22,734 nt of DNA, from assembly GCA_000969725.1 (NCBI GenBank), contig JXSR01S047446.1; one strand, 5' to 3'. Shown here piece by piece: positions 1-9,905 of the stretch. A program made the translations under genes and the position numbers. The number at the start of each line of letters is the position of its first letter. The stretch's first letter is position 1. The stretch is from Ophiothrix spiculata (taxonomy: Eukaryota; Echinodermata; Ophiuroidea; Amphilepidida; Ophiotrichidae). The notes beneath the pieces were generated by a model. That model worked only from the letters and a program-made list of their open reading frames with translations, had not been told where the DNA came from and searched no databases.

Positions 1-690
1 TGTTACAAAAATGGTTCCGGAGAACAAGGGTTAATTAATTAAGTTCAAGTAGTTCTTGAGTGGTGGACTCGGACCATTTATCACCAATGATTGTTTTTGC
101 TGCCCGACTTTGTAATTTTTTTTTGAATAACATGTAAATCATTTTCATTACACGTAGACCATAAAACATCACAATACTCCATATGTGGAGATACGATGCT
201 TTTAAAAACAAGAGATAGTGTGTTTTTTAGGTTGTAAACCTTTGCATTTTTTAACATATATACAAACCAAGGAGAATTTTCTTTTTAGTATTTTTCACCT
301 GATGATGCCAAGACAAACTGTCATCAACTATTATTCCAAGGTGCTTACAATAAATTACTCTCTTTATATCAACACCATTTATACTTATAGGAATGCTACG
401 ATCTTTAATGTAAGCAAGACGTTGTCTGGAACCTATATTTTTATATAATCATAAATTCTGTTTTTTATATGTTTAAACTCAATTTGTTGCGAATAAGCCA
501 ATCATTTATATTTACAAGATCTTCATTTACAATGTTTGTTAATTTATCAATGTTGCTGCTTTTCACATACAATGCAGTATCATCAGCATACATACTGGTG
601 TCCATTTTATTTATATATAGTGGTAGATCATTTATATACATAATGAATAATAGTGGCCCTAAGATCGAACCGTGTGGGATCCCACACACA
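1..690 (-). pseudogene. LINE reverse transcriptase fragment (jockey/CR1-like)
   Basis: This is a 5'-truncated, decayed non-LTR retrotransposon read on the minus strand. The best-preserved part (689-465) reads GIPHGSILGPLLFIMYINDLP, a standard RT palm block, followed about 10 residues later by the catalytic YADDT box and then NDWLIRNKLSLN, typical of jockey/CR1-type LINEs. Further along the minus strand, between about 440 and 60, other frames give a CKHLGIIVDDSLSW block (the usual LGV.ID..L.W thumb segment), then SPHMEYCDVLWS and RAAKTIIGDKW, in the expected family order. Several frame changes and stops separate these blocks, so no intact protein is encoded. The start of the window cuts the element. 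The sharp loss of similarity near 690 fits ordinary 5' truncation during target-primed reverse transcription. The clade assignment is by motif only. Confidence 0.85.
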
Positions 691-1180
691 ATGTTTTATA
701 TCTTAGATTTAAAAAAAACAACATACAAATATGCAAAAAATGGCGGCCATTTTGAAATTCAAAATGCCCTCCTTAGACGACATTTAAAATATGGAAGCAA
801 CTCAGGTCTTGTTGCCTAGAGTATAAGGATGCAACAGTGGGCCTTTCATTCATAACTCATGGAGTATTGTAGACGAAATACAATTTTTAGTGCATTAGAT
901 GAGAGAACATGTCAAAAAATTTTAAACATCAGAAAATAAGTAAAAATGGCGGCCATTTTGAATTTCATTATTGTCAATATTTCTTTTAAAACTTTTGTGA
1001 TCTAGATACAAGTGTTCTAGTTGCTTTTCAATGCAAATAGTAACAAAAATATCAGAAAAAATATCAATTGAAATGAATTCTGTAAAAAAGATACATACAA
1101 ATATGCAAAAAATGGCCATTGAAAAAAATAGAAGCAACTCAGGTCTTGTTGTCTAGGGTATAAGGATGCAAAGAAACCTT
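691..1180. repeat. Short dispersed-repeat patch with palindromic ATGGCGGCCAT motifs
   Basis: No gene is seen here. Two diverged direct copies lie at about 719-838 and 1090-1172. Each starts ACATACAAATATGCAAAAAATGG and ends with GAAGCAACTCAGGTCTTGTTG followed by a TATAAGGATGCAA stretch; the second is internally shortened. A near-palindrome, AAAATGGCGGCCATTTT, occurs at 737-753 and again at 943-959. The patch looks like fragments of an interspersed repeat, but no terminal inverted repeats or coding sequence identify it. The motif also resembles the core of the YY1 consensus, which may be coincidence. Confidence 0.5.
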
Positions 1181-1903
1181 ACTTCCACTAGTATAGCAAA
1201 TTTTGCACTGACATACGAAAATGCTACATATCACCATGTACTAATAGACTTTATTATCACTGACTTCTTTATTGTAATATGGCATAATCCAGCGTGCAAA
1301 AATGACCGAAATAAAATGTTCTCCAAAACACGAAACTCCTTTGTCACAACGAAGGGCTACAAGGAATGATGGGCAGCGAACCGTGACTACTCCATAAAGT
1401 GAGGACCTCTACAATATGAGGTACACACTTTGTCACAAATTTTATAGTGGATAGAGAATTTTTTGTTTATCAAAATCTAGCATGCCAGTGTAATGAAAAT
1501 ACAGCGTCCATGTGACCGAGTGTCCTAACTACTACACAACTCTGTAGAACGTACTTTTACATTAGCGATCGATAAGTCATTGATTGCGACTTATTCCGTG
1601 CAGTTCGATTAGACCCGAACTCCTGGTTATTGGAGACACCCAGTTTCATTACACCGGCAGTTAATTGGTCACATTATGCATGTATATGTTTTTTTAGTTT
1701 GTTTAAGTTTTCTGCTGGATGAAAATATGTCAGGCTTCTCAAGGGCATTCAATATTTTGATATTATGGACTTTTTCATTCATCACTAACTATATTTTAGC
1801 CTTCGGGTTAGGTATATGACTTTACACTTCAAACTTGCCCTTAGACACACTTCGCAGTTTACAGATTCAATGTTTCTTCTTTTTCTTTTACTGGTTTACC
1901 TCT
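1181..1903. other. 3' flank of the receptor exon; no gene seen
   Basis: This non-coding stretch lies immediately 3' (minus strand) of the adhesion-GPCR stop codon and would contain its 3' UTR if the exon is transcribed. Two minus-strand AATAAA hexamers, at 1250-1255 and 1268-1273, lie about 630-650 bp past the stop and are candidate polyadenylation signals; in DNA this AT-rich that is weak evidence. No repeat family was recognised. Confidence 0.35.
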
Positions 1904-2185
1904 TTAATTCAGAGCTGTAGCAGACATTGTTAGTCCTGTAGAAGAACTGGTCTTGTTTTTTGTCTTCAATTCTGATGTGTTTGTCTTTGATGTAGCAACT
2001 TCATGCCATGTGATGTGAAGTTTCTCACACCATAACCGTCCAACTCGACGATTACATATGAACGCTATGAATATGAACACCCCTTGTAGTGAGTTAAGCA
2101 CAATGTATATGTACCAGAGCGCTTCTACATCTGTGAAAGAGGCCAGGTAGCCAAATATCCAGGTGAACCCCATTAAACTGGCGAT
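1904..2185 (-). CDS. Adhesion G-protein-coupled receptor (class B2), terminal coding exon
   Basis: This is the last coding exon of a seven-transmembrane receptor of the secretin/adhesion class, which signals from the plasma membrane through heterotrimeric G proteins. The exon encodes 93 residues, of which TM6 covers about 1-17 and contains MGFTWIFGYLA, the conserved G(L/F)TW(I/V)FG signature of adhesion GPCRs. A short extracellular loop, SFTDVEALWY, follows. TM7, about residues 25-45, contains IYIVLNSLQGVFIFIAF, matching the family's conserved (L/F)NSLQG(V/L)FIF core. A basic RRVGRLW juxtamembrane segment and a Ser/Thr/Lys-rich cytoplasmic tail of about 40 residues end at a TAA stop. The exon opens directly after a good splice acceptor, which gives four in-frame residues (IASL) before the first Met. 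That Met is therefore internal to TM6 and not a start. The frame is intact. Earlier exons (TM1-TM5 and the ectodomain) are not recognised. The subfamily and ligand cannot be told. Confidence 0.9.
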   Translation of the reverse strand: MASLMGFTWIFGYLASFTDVEALWYIYIVLNSLQGVFIFIAFICNRRVGRLWCEKLHITWHEVATSKTNTSELKTKNKTSSSTGLTMSATALN

Positions 2186-2203
2186 CTGTAAACAAACAAA
2201 TCA
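2186..2203 (-). other. Splice acceptor of the receptor terminal exon
   Basis: On the minus strand the sequence reads TGATTTGTTTGTTTACAG, a pyrimidine-rich tract ending in AG at 2187-2186. The open frame immediately following encodes the start of TM6, so the acceptor is supported both by its own consensus and by the protein it restores. Confidence 0.8.
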
Positions 2204-2362
2204 ATCGTTGATTAATAAATGTACACGCTGAGTTTAAAAACAAAACAGAGCTGTTATAGAGTTAAATCCCATTATTGTTTGAAGCAGCAGTGAATCTTCC
2301 GTGTTTATTCAATAAGAGCGGACTCCGGGTTTAGGGGGACTCTCAGTTTTTATTATATAGAT

Positions 2363-2983
2363 TTAACGTGTGGCAAAAATACCCCTGGTTCAAAGAGTCT
2401 TTCGAAATCAAGGATTAATATGTACCGTGTACACTCCTAGAAAGGAAGGATCAAATATGAAGTATCAAATCATTTCCTGTCGTTTTTAGCAAAAAAAAAA
2501 AAAAATGAAATTCAAATATTTAGAATTTTATAACAACATTTTTGCCTGATTTTCCGTTGAAGAACTTCATAATTACGTAACGTCTTGGTCGATTGTGATG
2601 AATTTGGTATCATTAGATAGGGGAATCATACCTTTCTATTGATACTTAGTTCATACACTCTAAAAATTATTTTACTCTTTGTTGAGTAAAAAGGTCACAG
2701 CTCATTGTTGAGTAAAATCTTACTCAATATTGAGTAAAATCTTTCGGTTAAGTCAATATTACTCATTGTTGAGCACATCTTACTCAACGTTGAGGAAAGT
2801 TTACCCAACGTTGAGTAAAGTTTATCCAACGTTGAGTAAGATTTTACTCAACAAAATGAGCTGTGACCGTTATGTAAGTTTTTACTCAACTAGAGTAAGA
2901 TAATTTTAGGAGTGTAGAGGTTTCTGTTCAAAATATTAGGGTTGGGTTGTAACAACCCCCTCCCCTTTCGGTGTTCGTGTTAC
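2363..2983 (-). mobile_element. TTAA-flanked non-autonomous element, copy 1 (old, interrupted)
   Basis: Reverse-complemented, this stretch resembles the two better-preserved elements at 16933-17455 and 22050-22543. Shared features include a pyrrhic core of TATCAATAGA.AGGTATG, then CCTATCTAATGATACCAA, then ACGTAATTATG, and a terminal run of C/G near CCGAAAGGGGAGGGGG. The low end abuts TTAA at 2363-2366 and the high end abuts TTAC at 2980-2983, consistent with a degraded TTAA duplication. The terminal repeats are much eroded, and a 259-bp MITE sits inside it. No transposase is encoded. TTAA targets are typical of piggyBac-type transposases, but that assignment is inference. Confidence 0.55.
2654..2916. 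mobile_element. Palindromic 259-bp MITE with TA target duplication
   Basis: The element runs from 2656 to 2914 between TA dinucleotides at 2654-2655 and 2915-2916. Its ends are inverted repeats: CACTC(C)TAAAA..TTATTTTACTCT on the left matches the reverse complement of AGAGTAAGATAATTTTAGGAGTG on the right, and the similarity continues inward through GGTCACAGCTCAT and GTTGAGTAAAATCTTACTCAA. The interior is built from repeated TTGAGTAAA-type nonamers in both orientations, so one strand could fold into a long hairpin. There is no coding capacity. TA duplications suggest mobilisation by a Tc1/mariner-type transposase acting in trans. Confidence 0.85.
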
Positions 2984-4627
2984 AGAAATAGCGTAGGAGG
3001 ACATTTATAAGCTAAAAAAAGGGATTCTGTGATCCTTTTTTCAACATTGTTTGCAAACTTCAAAACTTTGATCTTGTGTAGAGCCCATTAGCTGATATGC
3101 CACCGCGATTGCGATTGACACGGCACTTTTTAGACGTTGCCCCAACCACGTTTTACTATTTGAAAACTTATATTAGAAGTTTTTGCACATTAATCAAGTT
3201 TCTTAATTAGTATCACAACAAATAGGTGGTGTCAAACGCTCAAAATTCTGTAAGTTTTCAACGCCATACAAAATCTTCTCAAACATGTCAAAAATATGAG
3301 GCAGCTAGTTGACGTGTTGTATCTAAGTATTACCAGAAGGCGGAATTGCCTATTTTGTTATAATTGTTTTGAAAACTTTGGAAAAGACATTTGCCGAGAT
3401 ATTCGCCATGGGATATCATGAGATATTTATTCGGTTACAAAGTACAATGAAATTCGATCGGATGAAGAAGGTTGACATTAAGATGGTGCAGAGTGCAAAA
3501 ATAAATCCCAAATACCTGTCAATCACGACATATTTATTATTTTATACAGTTTGGGAAGATTTGATATTCATTATCGGAATTATTACCTGTCATCAAAATT
3601 CCATCAATATCGTCCCTGCAGCCACGTTTGCTACTCCATTAGTTGTTATGACGCATTTTGCAGTATCGTACCATTCCTTTGTGTGAGTTAAAAGGCGAAA
3701 TGAAATATTGGTGTTGACTTTTCTGCATTGTTGCCCAACAAACGCAGTTTGTTTTTTACATAAACATTGTAATCTACTACCTTTTCCTTTGGAGAAATTA
3801 TGCACAAATGAGCAGACGATCAATTGTCTTTCATTACTTAAGGCAGTATCTCGTATATCAAAGATATATACATACAGTTTTCTAGAATGAAAATGGATGG
3901 AAGTGAAGTTTGCATCTGCTATAATTCTTTATAATGCAAATACTACATTTTCACTTTGTGAGGATTTTTCTTTTATGCGCAGGCTGAACTATAGTCTAAA
4001 AATGTTGCAATCAAATTATTTATTGATTAGGAGAATGAGGAGGAGCCCCACTTCGATAAAAATGGTGAGTTCTATCAATTGATAGAGATCAATATCTACA
4101 ATTTTATGATGATTAGTATTAGACAGTAATAACTGTTTCAAATTTCAATTGATATGACGTAGTTAGTATCTCTTATTTTGCTAAGTAGCAATTACCACAT
4201 CCATTAATGTCATGTTTTTTACATGCTTAAGATTATAATTTGTCTACTTCAGCCAAAGTAAAACTGGTCTTGGCGACTCCGTATGACCCGAAGGACAACT
4301 AATTTCATAAATGTATTTAGCCTTTTCTATCATTATGTTTAATTCACCGCGTTTAGCTGAGACGTTTAATATTTTGCCAAATAATGTATTATTACCATGG
4401 ATACAAAAATATATAGTTCTATATAGGTCAGGTTTTCACCACAAAAGTTCCACGTTATATCGTATGTAAGTAACCAAATTGATTGGAAACAGGCCAATAA
4501 CGCGTTTCAACGATGTTTTATGATAACTATTGATTCTCTTACATTTTGGACAAAACTCCTGAATCAGATTGTTATCGAGGGGGATTGTATACGAATGCAG
4601 AACAGAAAATGGGGAAGGGACGCTGAT
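2984..4627. other. No gene recognised
   Basis: This is AT-rich DNA before the duplicated region. Open frames at 3369-3686 (plus, 105 codons) and 3593-3823 (minus, 76 codons) overlap on opposite strands. Neither resembles a known domain nor has convincing flanking splice sites with a matching reading frame. No terminal repeats or tandem arrays were seen. Confidence 0.6.
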
Positions 4628-4985
4628 CCTAGATGCGGTATGCTATTTCGAGTGGTCAACTCGAGTGTGGAAGGACCTCCAAATCGTTCTGTTCTCCATA
4701 GCCACCTTCAAGTCTTGTTCTTTGATTCATGTGTCTTTTTAATACATCAATTTTGTCTGGGTTCCAATGTGTTTCCCTACCGTATTTGGTATTCAATAGA
4801 CAAGCTTTGATGAGGGTTCTCTAGGCTTCTGGAATCTGTTTCTCATTTGTTTGATCTTCTGTGACAGCTTTGGGATTTTTTTTGTATAGGGTCTTGTTGA
4901 CGACTTTCAGACTCCAATTTACAGTAAGTACTTTATGTTCACATCTGTGGCTGTGCAACATTACGTGTACTTGTGTTTAAAGATT
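4628..4985 (-). pseudogene. LINE ORF2 C-terminal remnant, copy A
   Basis: Minus-strand translation gives EQDLKVAMENRTIWRSF near 4725-4660, followed by a stop. This matches the (D/E)L..AM.DR..WR terminus of a widespread group of invertebrate LINE endonuclease/RT proteins. Upstream, in shifting frames, KVVNKTLYKK and an L.QKI.QMR.RF segment correspond to that family's NKELYG.LP and KIRERRLRFAGHC blocks. Copy B (12830-13165) shows the same order with different lesions. Only the C-terminal tail is present and it is broken in several places, so this is a relic. The element predates the tandem duplication, because both units carry it. Confidence 0.75.
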
Positions 4986-5964
4986 CTGTTGCGTTTCCTG
5001 TTACTGTTATTCTTGTTGTTGTTTCTGATTTGGTTCATATCCATGTAAAATCATGATAATAAATTCAGTCTTTAATGTATGTAGTCGCTTATTTTTATTA
5101 CAAGGTTAGATATGTCTTTTCCACAAATATGTCAATTCATTGATCACAGTCATGCTCATTCTATACTTGGCATGGTTACTTTAGGCAGACAAATTAAATA
5201 CTGACCACGGCGACACAATCTGATTTCATATAATGGATATTGGTCGAAGGCATTTTAAGATGCAAGTCATTATCGACAGTTTAGAATATGAACATGCTGC
5301 TTCAATAAGCTTTTCAATGTGAAAAACATAAACTCATGCAACCTGCTTACAGCTCATGTTCTAAAATGATTGTTTTGTGTTGGACAAATATGTTGGTTAC
5401 AATTACATAAATGTTAACTTCTGAGGAAAAATCATTCATTCATTCATTCATTCATTATTGTTTTTCAGTACACACAAATTATGGGGGATGTGATAAAAAG
5501 GCCAGAAAAGCTAGAGGTAAATCATAACCCATAACCTAAATAAAAATCAATTTGCTCCAAAAAAAAAAAAAAATGTAAGTAATATGCTTCAATTAGCTGA
5601 GCTGAGTACAGAAGACTGTTTTACCGATTATGAGTTGTTAATTTTGTGGTCAATACATTGCCAAAGAATAGGATCGCAAGTTTTAATTGATTGATCCGAG
5701 AAGACTTTTTTGTTTGAGCGTGAAATCATTGACATTTCTGGTTTAATATTGCATTGTATATGAATCACTATTTTTGTAAATAGATATTTGAAGTCTCAGG
5801 TTGTTGATTAAGTGACCAGCTACACATGAACATACACACTTCAAGTTAATAAGTATTATTGACATTCAGAATTTTTAATTAGTAAATGAGCAGAGTGTCT
5901 CCTATAATGGCTATTTAAATTGACCTGATTACCCATTTTTTAAAGTTTAATATCTCATCTATAT
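4986..5964. other. Non-coding; (CATT)6 microsatellite and poly-A tract
   Basis: No gene was found. A perfect six-copy CATT microsatellite lies at 5433-5456 and a poly-A run at about 5560-5573. The part to 5372 and the part 5577-5702 are shared with unit B; 5373-5576 and 5703-5964 have no counterpart there. Confidence 0.6.
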
Positions 5965-6480
5965 AGCTTTGGCTTGTATCTGACAAAACCAAGGTATCAT
6001 ATTTTTATATCGCAATACTTTTGTGCCGTATAATATATACAATACTTTTTCGGGAACGGTATATCTCAATTTATTGATGACTCCAAACTTCCGCGAAATT
6101 ATTTTTGTGACATCGTCTATATGAGTTTTCCATGATAGATTCTAATCAATGATAACACCTCAAAACTTGGTAATAATAACTCTCTCTAACTTTGTATCCT
6201 CTAATTGAACACATATTTTGTCATCATCTTTTGTATTTCTCTGACGTTTTATAGTGCTAAGTGTGTAATTTGTTTGCATTAATCAACACTTTTCTGTGCT
6301 TTAAAGTAAGTTTAATCCAATATGTTACCTTTTCAATACCAGCAGCAAGATCTGCATGAGAATACAGAGTAGTTGTATCATCAGCAAAAGTTCAATACTG
6401 AGGAAGTATTCCCAATATCACTAACATAGAGAATAAATAATAATAATAAATATGGGCATGGAATCAACATGATGAAATTT
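5965..6480 (-). pseudogene. Second LINE reverse transcriptase fragment, copy A
   Basis: On the minus strand, from about 6460 downward, the frames give LFILYVSDIGNTSS (the usual RT ..Y.NDI. block), then FADDTTTLYSHADLAAG with the catalytic ADD codons at about 6385-6377, then a region ending LSWKTHIDDVTKIISRKFGVINKLR that corresponds to the thumb. Frame changes and stops interrupt these blocks. The motif set fits jockey/CR1-type LINEs, a different element from the tail at 4628-4985. Unit B keeps only the RT core part (14136-14312), so either B lost about 590 bp or the pieces eroded unequally. Confidence 0.75.
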
Positions 6481-8550
6481 AGTACCGATGCTTCTTCGTG
6501 TTTGGATCAATGACATGAGGTAAACTGGAGCATTTTTTGGCTCCAATGTATCTTACAAACTGACATAACCGACAGTTGAGGAAAAAGACCTTTGGAACGC
6601 ACCAAGTAATTGGAGAAGTGTCTTTCGCGACATTACGTTGTGATAGGAAGTGAGGTGGAGATATGATCGTTAGCACGATGTTGACGGAGGTTTTTTTTCT
6701 ACAAGACCTTACGACAGATTTCAAACTTCCACATAAGGCATACAAAAGAGCTCAAATCAACGAAGATGGATCACATAACATTTTAACAGGAAATTGAGAG
6801 AACATGATCAAACACACTTTTCTTTTTAACCATTGTAGAAAGCTAAATGTGAAGCCAATCCGTGATTGAAAACAATCAATCATCTCATGAAATTTGTAAT
6901 GTTAGACTTATCTCTAGAAGATATTGCAATGGGTACTATACACTGTGCAACGGCTGTAATTTATGAATAAAGCATTTCCTGGATGAACTCAAAATACAGT
7001 TTGAACTTCTAAAAAGAAAAGTATCACCTTATGCAACACATTTTCAGCTTTGAATGAGATGGCTTATTCAGGTTGAACACTGATACTAAGAACAAATATA
7101 TAAAGGTCTATTCGTTTTTCGTTTTTGTTTTTGTTATTTTGCTTGGTTATATATATTTGTTATTTATTTGTGTTTTAATGTTTTCTTTTAATAATCTACA
7201 TATGAAGGCATATCTTAACTTTTGGAATCAAATATATTTGGGAATACACGTTAATAATACTGAGATTAGAATAAATTATTTATCCCCATTATTTTGCAAA
7301 CGTTGGCTCTTAAATAAATTGTCAAATATTGCTATTCAGTGCGTGTTATGTAGATCCAATCAATAGAAGATGGTAAACATAACACATTTAAGTAAGAAAA
7401 TCGAGAGAACATTACATAATGGATATCTATACGTAAGTTGTAAGTAATCGTTGAATAATGTGATTCAAGCAACTAAAAAAAACTAGCAAGAACCCGATAA
7501 CATAAAGCTTATAGCCTATAGATTTTTGGAGAAAACTGGTTTTCACCCGAATCTGAGAAATCCATTGATATCCCATGATGTAAACAAGACCATTAAAAGC
7601 CAGTAAACCGGTTCGTTGGGTGCTTTGCCGAGTTCGTCTGTTTCAACTTTAAAAGCTTAAATTACATTCAGATTTTATTTTAATCATTTGTGAAAATCCA
7701 TAAAGATGCATGCCAATGCTTGACTGCTAAGAGCCAAAATTCACAGCAATTAGCTTCCGGAAAACAAAGCAGCGCATGCAGGTCTGCTAAACGTTTATAG
7801 ACTAAATTTATTTTATCGCCGAAAAAAAAAACTCTGTTCATTACATGTTCGAAAGTGTAAACGTTTACCCAAATACACACATCCACATTATTGTCATGAT
7901 TATTTGGAAGAAAAACAAAACAAACAAACACACAAACAAACAAAAAATAAAACAAAAACAAACAAACAAAAAACAATACCAAACACAAATATCGCTCATG
8001 GTTTTAAGTGAGTAATCATACATAGGTTAAACCAAACAGCTTATACACAAACGTATGTACCAACTTGATCGAAGCTTAACGATTCTGTTATTTTTCCCCA
8101 TCAAAGAGTCTAAGGACACCTTTATGTGTAGACTGTTAAGGACCAGGACACTGTAATTGAACACAGAACAAATGTGCGATCAAAAATTCATTTACGTCTC
8201 CCAAGTGACTATTCTATACTGTGAGGGATCAACATGCCAACAGAAGAATAGATATCAGTATGCTCTTTAAATAGAAGCGAAAGTGTTGCCATCAAAAATC
8301 AGGGAATTTAATTTAAATCTTCTATTTTGCTTGATTACACAACCTTGATGATTGACGACATTCATATATTTAACTAATGTACATTAGGAACTGTAAAATA
8401 CGTTACGAGTACAATCCTCGATGTTATTTATTTGCGCAGAATGACTTAATTGATGTGCTTTAATAAGAGAAAATAAAGTTCAAACAAACAATTTTAGTTA
8501 TTAAATTGAAGAGGTATTCATAGCGCGCAGCGATAATGTTTTTATTTTTA
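6481..8550. other. Shared duplicated segment, non-coding
   Basis: This is colinear with 15705-18190 of unit B at moderate identity. Open frames (6479-6745 minus, 7073-7366 plus, 7680-7988 minus) are not preserved as frames in the other copy, except a short stretch near 7200-7340 whose counterpart at 16395-16525 also reads ..QIY.GIHV.N..I...RW.LNKLSNIAI. That short agreement is expected from DNA homology alone. No domain was recognised. Confidence 0.6.
7911..7975. repeat. (CAAA)n / (CAAACAAA) microsatellite, copy A
   Basis: Imperfect repeats of CAAA and CAAAA, with an embedded CACA, run through this stretch. The same tract sits at the corresponding place in unit B (17570-17656), so it was present before the duplication. 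The minus-strand Phe/Val/Cys-rich open frame over it is a simple-repeat artefact. Confidence 0.9.
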
Positions 8551-9905
8551 AATACAGGTAGAAGTAGTGTCATATACGATGAAGCTTATTTTCATCTTAT
8601 CTTGATAAACTTAAACTATACCGTGTCTCAATTTGACGTCATGAAAGTAATCAAGCTAACACTGATTGTTATCACTTGGATCCGTATTACTTATGGTGTT
8701 TTAAGGAGTGCATATGGATAACGTTTCACTGAACAAATCGGAGTAATCAAGATATCTTTGCATATTGGAGATAACTTATATGATGTATGCTATATTAAAC
8801 TATTGTATAGGTATAGCTTTGAAGGTCATGCTTAAGAGAAAAATATTATTGTAAATGATACATGAATGGGTTTTATAGGCTTACTAAAACGTTCTTTAAC
8901 ACTTTAATTAATTAGATAAATAGATTATGTGTCGACAAGTGATATAGATAAAATAAATGTTATTAAGTTCTATTTAATATATGTTGAGAGTTTCAAACAA
9001 TCATCTGCTTACATTTCGTTTCTATTGTACAAAAAACTTAAAACTCCCCTGTTACAGTTGTCTAAAGTCAAAATGTATTATCAAATTAGGGATAACTTCA
9101 AAGTGCGGTTGTTTGCACTTGCGATTGTTATGAACAATGGTAACCGCCCAGAACCGTCGGTTCCGGGCAGTCAGCCGCCGGTTGAGTTTTGAAGTGGTCC
9201 CTTAGTTAGGAATAACCATTGTGATACCCAGAAATCATACATCAATCTCGTTTTCTACGTTTTTTTAGAACCAGTTAGTTGCCAGATTCTTTTCATGCTA
9301 TCAAAAAAGGTAATCATTTTCAAGCTTTTTTCAGCTTTGTTTAATTCATGGTGTGCAGCGCCCTGGTGGACAATTAAAGGTTATTAAACTGCCAGTTAAT
9401 GTGGTAAAAATCAATTTCTAGAAATATAAGATATAAGATGTACATTTCTTTTTAAGCTTAAAAGATATATTTCAGAGTTTAATTTAGCATAACTTTAGTA
9501 AATAAAATTGAAATATAAAGAAAACCATTCTTGCTGTAATAATAATATTAATCAATACCTTTGGTTATTTTAAACAAATATACGTCCTTTTCAGACAATA
9601 CAATATTGTTTGTAATATATAGATCAAAGAAAGTACTTTGTATATTATATTCCATAGTTCCAATCAGCTTAAAATATCCCTTGCGTATTAATCAAATAGA
9701 GGCATCTCTAGATAAGATCAAACACTATCTTCAAGCAATCCCTTTTGGTCGTAAACAAAGAGGCGGAAGTAGGATCTTTAGATTAAACATTCCTTTAATA
9801 TCTATACGTCTTTCATCAGTGATTTTTTATAGTTTTACATTGCAAGAAAATGGAATTCTACTCGAGTATTTAAAAAAAGTTTACTCTCGATTCACAATTT
9901 CAAGC
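8551..9905. repeat. Highly conserved block of unit A, with 806-bp perfect match to unit B
   Basis: The block aligns with 18191-19548 at a constant offset of 9640 bp for more than 1 kb without an indel. Comparing line by line, I see three differences at 8658-8686, none from 8687 to 9492, three from 9493 to 9600, then increasing divergence to 9905. Flanking duplicated sequence is far more diverged. The block includes an open frame from about 8920 to 9192 whose last 20 residues are Pro/Gly/Asn-rich and locally GC-rich (NRPEPSVPGSQPPVEF). It matches no family I know and lacks a convincing ATG. A second short frame ends at 8721. Confidence 0.85.

Noticed and set aside
1500-1660. Possible tRNA-derived SINE head (minus strand GTGTAGTAGTTAGGACACTCGG resembles an A-box region)
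   Set aside because: No B box lies at the right distance, no cloverleaf could be drawn, and no SINE tail is visible. The resemblance is limited to about 20 bases.
3369-3823. Overlapping open frames of 105 (plus) and 76 (minus) codons, the minus one with a hydrophobic C-terminal stretch
   Set aside because: They lie antiparallel over the same DNA, have no known domain and no supporting splice sites with continuing frame. Such lengths are expected by chance in 22 kb.
4520-4810. Plus-strand 96-codon open frame
   Set aside because: It is the antisense shadow of the minus-strand LINE tail, which has recognisable family motifs.
7680-7988. Minus-strand Phe/Val/Cys-rich frame resembling a membrane protein, and its partner at 17538-17762
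   Set aside because: The hydrophobic part is the complement of the (CAAA)n tract; the rest is not preserved between the copies.
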